Positions 57,633-64,000 of a stretch of DNA of 64,000 bases are shown here, in pieces. The number at the start of each line of letters is the position of its first letter. Position 1 is the stretch's first letter. A program made the translations under genes and the position numbers. The notes beneath the pieces were generated by a model. The model was given only the letters and a program-made list of their open reading frames with translations, had not been told where the DNA came from and did not search any database. Origin of the DNA: Phocoena phocoena (Eukaryota; Chordata; Mammalia; Artiodactyla; Phocoenidae); the NCBI RefSeq assembly GCF_963924675.1, contig NC_089224.1, positions 67,379,464 to 67,443,463 on the forward strand. Direction: 5' to 3'.

Positions 57633-58028
57633 AAAAAAAAAAAAAGGTTCTCATGAACCTAGGGGCAGGACAGGAATAAAGACGCAGACCTAGAGAATGG
57701 ACTTGAACATATGGGGAGGGGGAAGGGTAAGCTGGGACAAAGTGAGAGAGTGGCATGGATATATATACACTATCAAATGTAAAATAGATAGCTAGTGGGA
57801 AGCAGCTGCATAGCACAGGGAGATGAGCCGGTGCTTTGTGACCACCTAGATGTGTCGCTTAGGGCCTGGGAGGGAGATGCAAGAGGGAGGGGATATGGGG
57901 ATATATGTATACGTATAGCTGATTCACTTTGTTATACAGCAGAAACTAACACAACAATGTAAAGCAATTATACTCCAATAAAGATGTTTAAAAAAATTTT
58001 TTAATAAAAAATAAAAGTTACAGTAACT

Positions 58029-58884
58029 AAATCTATGCATATTTTTTTCTTCTTTGGGGTTAATTCTATAAAATTAAACTTTAAAAATGAGCAGGAGATG
58101 ATGCAGTCAAAAGACTGCATATTTTGCTTGAAATTTACTTCCAAGAGCATGAGAAAAAAAAGTCCCAAAAGATAAGATGACTTCTGGGCCTACAACTATC
58201 TATTTCATCTTTCAATTCTTTGAGCCATAATTCTCATGGCTCTTATCACAGATCTCCATGGCACTGTCAGTTAACATGTATGCCTGTGATGACACATTCC
58301 TTAGGCTAAGTGATCTTGTCTTATTTACCTTCTCTAATACTCTTAGCACTTAGATTATTCTGCATAGAAGAGATAAGCAAAGCTGTGTGTTAATTCTGGC
58401 ATAATCACAGTGAGTCCAGAAATACTGTGCCCATGAATATCTACAAGGGTGACAGAACCAGCCAAGGAAATAACCACCCCAGATCTCAAACATGCAACCC
58501 TCTCCCCCTGTTCAAATTTGAACTAATCCCTAACTCCTTGTTCTGGCTCACACAATTAATGCTGTTACCTTTGACCCAACTGTTAAGATTCTGAAGTAAC
58601 AGGAGAAGGGAAAGGAAACAAAAGTGAGAAAGAAAAGGGTAAAGAGCTGAATAAGGAAACAACAGTGTGGGATGGTATCTCGGTCTAGAGGGTAGAGAGG
58701 AGAACTCATATTGCTAAAAGTGGGCTTGACCTCCCTTACCTTCTCTACTGCCTGCTATCCCCAGGAAACAACAAAGTGAATGCTGTTTCCACAGTCACAT
58801 TAAGTGATCCAAAGGAAAGTCCCCAAATCAGCATAGGAATAGCCCTCCTCTTAGAAGAAAATAATTGATGAGGCTTACAGTAAT
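58029..58884. other. No recognisable feature
   Basis: Unique AT-rich DNA downstream of the full-length L1. Confidence 0.5.
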
Positions 58885-59090
58885 GAGGCTGTACCATGTG
58901 CAGTCTCTATGTGAGCTTTGCATTCACTTATTTGATCCTTACAAAACCCCTATGAGGGGAGAACCACTATCACCCATTTTGCAGATGTGGAAACTGAGGC
59001 TAGGAGAGTTTGGGTGACTTGTTCAAGGTTGCCCTTGAATGGAGCCTCAGTAAGAATCCAGACAAGTGTACTTCAGACCTGCACACATAT
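58885..59090 (-). repeat. MIR SINE
   Basis: 'gtaccatgtgcagtctctatgtgagctttgcattcacttatttgatccttac', 'cccattttgcagatgtggaaactgaggctaggagag', 'gacttgttcaaggttgccc' is a clear reverse-complement MIR. Confidence 0.9.
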
Positions 59091-61179
59091 CCATCGTGCC
59101 TCTCTGCCTTTCCTTAAGCTTCATTTCTGTCTTCCTTTCTTCCCACATTATAGAAGTGTTCCATCTTCTAGCCTTTGTGTCCCAAAGCAGAGATTTCTAT
59201 GGTAAGGTATATTTTGAAAATCCACTTAATTCCAAATTAAAAAAAAAAATTCTTAGAAGTATGTTGGTTGTGTGTGGGCGTATCATTTCCATTAATACTA
59301 GAGAAAAGAATGTTTAAATCTTACCACAAGGTGTTTTAACAAAGAAATACATTTAATTTGGATGATAGCAAAGAAAGATATTTTTATAATATGCAACACT
59401 CACACCCACTCGGCTCTCTTAAATCCAAGTGTGGGATCTTTATTATTTCAATATGAATTAAGGGAAAACATGAATTAGAACTTCTCTGACACAAAGAAAA
59501 AGGTTAATAAAGCCATTCTCATATGCTACTTATAAAATGTCTTTTTAAAATATAAAAAATTATTTTGTAATTTTAAATTTTCTTTGAGCATAATGATACC
59601 GAGATGTCCTATGGTAGTCACACAGACTATCATCCTGGGTTATCTTTCTGACATTAACTTCCTCATGCAGCTTATTAAACTTGTTTTCTCTCACATCCTT
59701 TAGAAGAGAGAATCATTTGGATAAGAGATGGAACTATAAATTAGTAAGACTGACTTTTAAAAGCCTTCTTTGAAATGGGTGACATTTGGGGAGGTGTAGG
59801 TGAACGTGTGTGCTAAATAGCTATGGCTTTATTGTCCTGAGTACATACATCAAGTTAACTGAGTTCAAGACACCTTTGATTTCAGTTTCACTAATTTTCT
59901 AATCCCTCCTCACCTACCTCATATGTTTTCAAACATGTTTTTAAAAGATGCTCAAAGCTCTTTAACTGATTTCACTCCTCCATGATATGTAGCCTAGGGC
60001 TATTCATAAGTTTATTACAAGTGCTCAAGCATCAAGGACAAATCCCCTTGGTATTAAAAAACAACATCTTTTGTGTATTCACATTTTTCTTTCTAATGCC
60101 CAACAGTTGGCTGAGTTAATTGGCTATTTACTGCTGTAGTTCTTCCTTTACACGGTCACCTCTCCTAACCAGTGACTATTCTCTTCCTCTCTCACCATTT
60201 TTTCCCCATATGCTAAATTCAAGTGACCCACTCAATTAAAATTCAAAACTGTTGCGGTTATTATCAACTTATGTTGCACCGTGATTTCTCTTTGAATATA
60301 AGTAACTTATCATACCATTCAGTATCAACCAAGTTGCTGTGCTTGTCCCCTCTCAGGCTAGAGAAAAGGGAATGGTTGTCTCTCAATAGTGCCAACACTG
60401 TGAGTGCTTGAGGCCTATCAGGCCTCTCAAACCTAGGGACTCTACTGCAGCCAAACACAGAATCCTAAGATATTTGCTATTTCCTGGACATTTTCATATC
60501 CTAGCTCACCCCTTTGAATTTCACTGACAGGACTAGCGAACTGAAGCCCATCTAGAGCCCTGCCTCCATTTTGTCCTGCTCTCAAAATTATGTGATCTGG
60601 GCACTAAAACCTGGAGAATAATTTATCTGAAGATGTCAAAATAAAGTTGAGGGCTGTAAACACAGACTAACCTTGTAACTTTTATATCACGAAGGAATGA
60701 GAAAAAATAGTGATCTAAACCTTGATGTTCCAGCAAGAAAGGACAAAATCATTTTTTAATAGCTGATACAAACAATGCACCACTCTATTCATATTTTATC
60801 CTGCTATTTTCTCTTTCTCTGGCTTTGTCTCTCCAGTAATTCCTTCTAGGAGTCCTCTCCTTCCTTTTATCTCTCTTTCTTTCCCTTCCTAACTCTCTCC
60901 ATAAATCGCAGAATGAGCACAGAGGCATAAACAAAAATTGTTTTAGTGTGTTCTGTATTTTTATTAATGAACAAAATTTGAATCCTTTGAATATCATATC
61001 TTTCTCCCTCCCCAAAAAAAGTCATGTCAAAAGTAAATTTTACTTCCACATAACTCAAACTTTAGAAAAAAGCAAGAAACCTAACTCTGTCCATCTTTTA
61101 TGGCAAAGTCATCCACGGAGAGTGCCCGAGGGGCTGTTCTACCCACCTGGAGCTTGATCTCTCCCCCATCCTGGCCTAC
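59091..61179. other. No recognisable feature
   Basis: About 2.1 kb of AT-rich unique DNA; pyrimidine-rich run at 60805-60900. Open frames (60264-60458, 60785-61058) overlap this low-complexity run or lack any domain. Confidence 0.5.
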
Positions 61180-61685
61180 TTGTCCTTCTCCCCATGTCCC
61201 ATTCTCTTTGCCTGACTACCTTACCCTTTAAAATTCAACTTAACTGTCACCTCCTTAGGAAGGCCTCCTAAGGGCCCCCACTAGGTTAACACCCTGGGCT
61301 TCCCTGGTGGCGCAGTGGTTGAGAGTCTGTCTGCCGATGCAGGGGACACGGGTTCGTGCCCCAGTCCGGGAAGATCCCACATGCCACGAAGCGGCTGGGT
61401 CCGGAGCCTGTGCTCCGCAACGGGAGAGGCCACAGCAGTGAGAGGCCCGCGTACCGCAAAAAGTTAACACCCTAACCACTACTACATGCTCTAACAACCC
61501 AGAATGTTACTTTATGGTATTTATCAAAAGGATAGTAGACAAATTATTCATGTAATCATGTGTGTCTTCCCTTCTAGACTGGAAGCAACATGAGGGTAAT
61601 ATGCTTCTGTCTCATTTATCACTGTACCCAGCACAGTGACTTCACATAGAGAGAGCTCCATAGATGATTGCTGAATTCATGAATA
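61180..61685 (+). repeat. L2 LINE 3' end, split by a SINE
   Basis: 'ccctttaaaattcaacttaactgtcacctccttaggaaggcctcc', then after the SINE 'atgttactttatggtatttatc', 'ttctagactggaagcaacatgagggtaat', 'tgtacccagcacagtgac', 'tgattgctgaattcatgaataaa' is the L2 3' end. Confidence 0.88.
61296..61462 (+). mobile_element. CHR-2-type SINE with internal deletion
   Basis: Plus-strand copy: head 'gggcttccctggtggcgcag', B-box region 'gggttcgtgcccc', then at 61391-61402 'gcggctgggtcc' jumps directly to 'ggagcctgtgctccgc', missing about 31 bases ('..gtgagccatggccgctgagcc..') present in all other CHR-2 copies here. Very short A-tail. TSD GTTAACACCCT at 61285-61295 and 61463-61473, perfect. Deletion-defined CHR-2 subfamilies are known in cetaceans; this copy may belong to one. 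Confidence 0.96.
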
Positions 61686-62409
61686 AACACATACACAGAT
61701 AAGTAAACACATGATAATTTCCCTAAGGACTCTGTACTGCAGCTGCTTCCTGTCACTCCCCCAGGCACAGAGAAATTCAAAAGTCCCAGGGAGGCGCCTC
61801 ACTCAGACTCTACTCATCATCTCTGCCATTCCTCCCCTCAGAGGACCTAAAACTCCACAGCCCGTATCCCACTTTAAACGCCAAGGCTCACTCTTTCTGT
61901 GTGATTAATTATACTTACTTTTTAGAATGCCCAGAGATGTGAGTCGGCATTTGTTTACTGCCACATAATCTAAATAAATGGACATGACAGAAGATGAACT
62001 TGCGAGTATCACGTTTGATAATGTTCCCAGTGGGTGATAAATGATGATATGAGAACAATCATCACACAAATAATATGAGCCTCTGATCTTCCTGACTGTT
62101 GCTACCAAAGCTTGTAGGGTGTATAAGAAAAGTCAGGAATTACTTTCCATCTTAGTGGATTTAAAATCCCTTGAGATCAGTCACCCTGAAGTTGTTCCTT
62201 TTCTTGAAGCTGTTACAAGATTCTGATGAGCAAAGGACACAGAAGCATATTTGCTTGATAACACTGAAATACTTTATATTGATTACTTAAAATGATTTTG
62301 GGCTGACTGGTTAAGATAAATATTTATGAGCCTATGATACATCAGAGACTATGAATTGAATTACGTCATTAAGCAATTATGGTACTTAGAACTAAATGCT
62401 CTTTGCAGA
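61686..62409. other. No recognisable feature
   Basis: Unique DNA. Confidence 0.5.
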
Positions 62410-62710
62410 GACCTGAATGTCCTAGCATGGGTTTATGGTGGGAATTGGAGATAGATCTGCTTATAGGGATCAGAGAAGGCTTCTCAGGGGAAGTGATATT
62501 TGTATTGAACTTTGAAAGAGAAATATAAATTCATGACAGAAGTAAGGTTAGAGGACATTTCAGGCAGAGCAAACCACAGGAACAAGGAGTGAAGACAGCC
62601 AAGTACACGGCATACTTATCGGTGACTAACAGCATAGGGTGTAGGGTGTGGGCACAGGTGGAGAGTGAATCAAGATATGGGTTTTCAGTTCTACAATGCA
62701 GGTACATTCC
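62410..62710 (+). repeat. Ancient LINE-like mammal-wide repeat fragment
   Basis: 'agaaggcttctcaggggaagtgatatttgtattgaactttgaaagag', 'ggacatttcaggcagagcaaaccacaggaacaagga' matches the middle of the repeat at 30780-31640, same orientation. Confidence 0.65.
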
Positions 62711-62921
62711 AACTGTTAGAAATATTTAAATAATAAAGACACGCAAAATTTAGTAGATTTGTATTTGAGGAGCTGGTACATTATATGCAAGTCAAATGTT
62801 CCTGTTCTTAAGTAAAAAGAAGGAAATGTAAGCAGTGAAGAGATAAGAATGTCACATCAAACCATTAGACCTGGAGCAAAGGTTAATTTTGTGTACATAA
62901 TCAGGATCAGAGACTATGAAC

Positions 62922-63133
62922 TTTTTTTTTTTTTTTTTGCAGTACGCGGGCCTCTCACTGCTGTGGCCTCTCTCCCGTTGCGGAGCACAGGCTCCTGACG
63001 CGCAGGCTCAGCGGCCATGGCTCACGGGCCCAGCTGCTCCACGGCATGTGGGATCTTCCCGGACCGGGGCACAAACCCGTGTCCCCTGCATCGGCAGGCG
63101 GACTCTCAATCACTGCACCGCCAGGGAAGCCCC
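62922..63133 (-). mobile_element. CHR-2-type SINE
   Basis: Minus-strand copy with A-tail (T-run 62922-62938), tail motif 'gcagtacgcgggcctctcac', body 'ggctcacgggcccagctgctcc', head at 63110-63133. Perfect TSD GACTATGAAC at 62912-62921 and 63134-63143. A 2-base insertion ('ctctctccc') separates it from the other copies. Confidence 0.97.
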
Positions 63134-63143
63134 GACTATGAAC

Positions 63144-64000
63144 ATTTTCATGTGCATAAAATACATTCTATTACTGTTGAAATGTTTTGAGGGGCATGGC
63201 AGGTAGTTAAGAGAAAAACTGTATACATCCCTCCTCCAAGTCAGTGAACCATGGCCAGAATCTCAGCACCTGCACAGAGCAACAGAGCAGAATAATCTCA
63301 TTTAAAATAAAATGCTGCGTTTTCTCTGTAGGTTAGAACCACCTTCTAAAGGGCAAGACATCACTGGCCAGTGCACTGAGAGGGTGGGGCATGATGTCAA
63401 GAGAAGAAAGAGCTATTCTTTTATGTCTGAAGTGAATTTTCTAAAAATGAGAACATTTTTAGAAAATTTTCCTGCTTTTTAACAGCACGAAAAAGAACTG
63501 GAAAAATCAGAGTGAATGACATTCTATCTGGCAAACAAAGGGGAAAACACCCAACTGCTTCAGCAGGAATTCAACCTGACCTTTGAAACATTTATACAAT
63601 ACCTCAATAGGTATACTCCTGCCTGAAATTCTCTGTGGGTTTTGGTTCCTATAAATGGTCGGGGTCAAAAGTACAGCCTCCTTTTGATGACAGAATAGAG
63701 AGTTTGGGCTAATTCAGAGACGCTCACATTTTATGCTTAAATCTCTGGATCAATTTTGTTCTATTACTCAACAGAGTCGAATAAATACACGTCACATCTT
63801 TGATGCATTTGCACAGTATGACCATCAAGAGTCAAAGTCGAAAGTCTTAGTCTAACTCGTTCTCTTTAGTATTACAATTTTTCAGGGCCAATTCAGTTTT
63901 TCAAAGTGTACTTTTGTTCAACACATACTCATGTGATTTGGTTATTCCTCTGCTTAAAACCTGCCAACAATTTCTCCCCACATTCAGAATATATTCCAAA
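63144..64000. other. No recognisable gene or repeat except a hairpin
   Basis: Unique AT-rich DNA to the end of the window, containing the inverted repeat at 63435-63468. Confidence 0.5.
63435..63468. repeat. Perfect 15-bp inverted repeat (hairpin)
   Basis: AATTTTCTAAAAATG (63435-63449) and CATTTTTAGAAAATT (63454-63468) are exact reverse complements around a 4-nt loop AGAA. AT-rich stem, not part of a repeat I recognise. Confidence 0.97.

Larger units (their letters stand above)
50938..58012 (+). mobile_element. Full-length L1 LINE with 16-bp TSD
   Basis: Begins 'ggaggaccttcaaagtggcgg' and ends with 'caattatactccaataaagatg' and an A-rich tail. TSD AAAAGTTACAGTAGCT at 50922-50937 and AAAAGTTACAGTAACT at 58013-58028 (one mismatch) proves both ends. 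Parts: 5'UTR 50938-52864 (1.9 kb), ORF1 52865-53749, spacer, ORF2 53809-57632, 3'UTR to 58012, total 7.08 kb. ORF1 and ORF2 carry stops and frameshifts, so this copy cannot move by itself, although long open pieces (191 and 212 codons) show that it is not very old. Confidence 0.97.

Noticed and set aside
61296..61370. tRNA gene
   Set aside because: The tRNA-like heads of the SINEs have A/B-box-like motifs but do not fold into a proper cloverleaf with acceptor stem and are followed by SINE bodies and poly-A.

Overview
The window reads as a piece of intergenic or intronic mammalian DNA, almost certainly from a cetacean. The main evidence is nine tRNA-derived SINEs of the CHR type. Their heads read 'gggcttccctggtggcgcagtgg', their B-box-like motif reads 'gggttcgtgcccc', and their tails end in poly(A). 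This is the whale/dolphin-hippo SINE group. The L1 elements also look like cetartiodactyl L1. I cannot tell toothed from baleen whale. No host protein-coding exon, tRNA, rRNA, CRISPR array or operon can be supported; every recognisable protein-coding remnant belongs to a transposable element and is broken.

Layout. 0-19 kb: AT-rich, mostly unique DNA with old MIR and L2 fragments, an L1 3' fragment (1.3-2.1 kb), one CHR SINE (3.3 kb), a Tigger-type DNA transposon remnant (6.3-7.1 kb), two hAT-like elements (9.8 and 16.1 kb), a CA microsatellite (10.75 kb), a possible poly(A)-only insertion (11.4 kb) and a MaLR/MLT1-like LTR (17.9-18.4 kb). 19.5-21.8 kb: a 5'-truncated L1 with an 18-bp target-site duplication (TSD). 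21.8-27.6 kb: a repeat-poor stretch. 27.6-29.7 kb: an L1 fragment carrying a CA microsatellite, then an L2 interrupted by another L1. 30-34.4 kb: a GC-richer block, an ancient LINE-like repeat and a long CHR-1-type SINE.

34.9-41.4 kb: a near-full-length L1 on the minus strand (5'UTR, ORF1, ORF2, tail) carrying three inserted SINEs and a fourth, diverged SINE-like segment in its 5'UTR. 41.4-50.9 kb: unique DNA with two SINEs, a MER20 element with a perfect 8-bp TSD, and short L1, L2 and MIR pieces. 50.9-58.0 kb: a full-length plus-strand L1 (7.1 kb) bounded by a 16-bp TSD, with a long 5'UTR unrelated to that of the minus-strand L1. 58-64 kb: unique DNA with a MIR, an L2 split by an internally deleted SINE, one more SINE and a perfect 15-bp hairpin near the end.

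The eight L1 pieces span about 18.5 kb, roughly 29% of the window by summing my spans. The elements relate to each other only as insertion layers (SINE in L1, L1 in L2, SINE in L2), which gives relative ages. I found no undescribed biological system. The most interesting items are L1 structure (two different 5'UTRs, a SINE-like segment inside one of them, a palindrome-forming insertion in an endonuclease region) and a few unexplained hairpins. Family names come from memory of consensus sequences, not from a database search.
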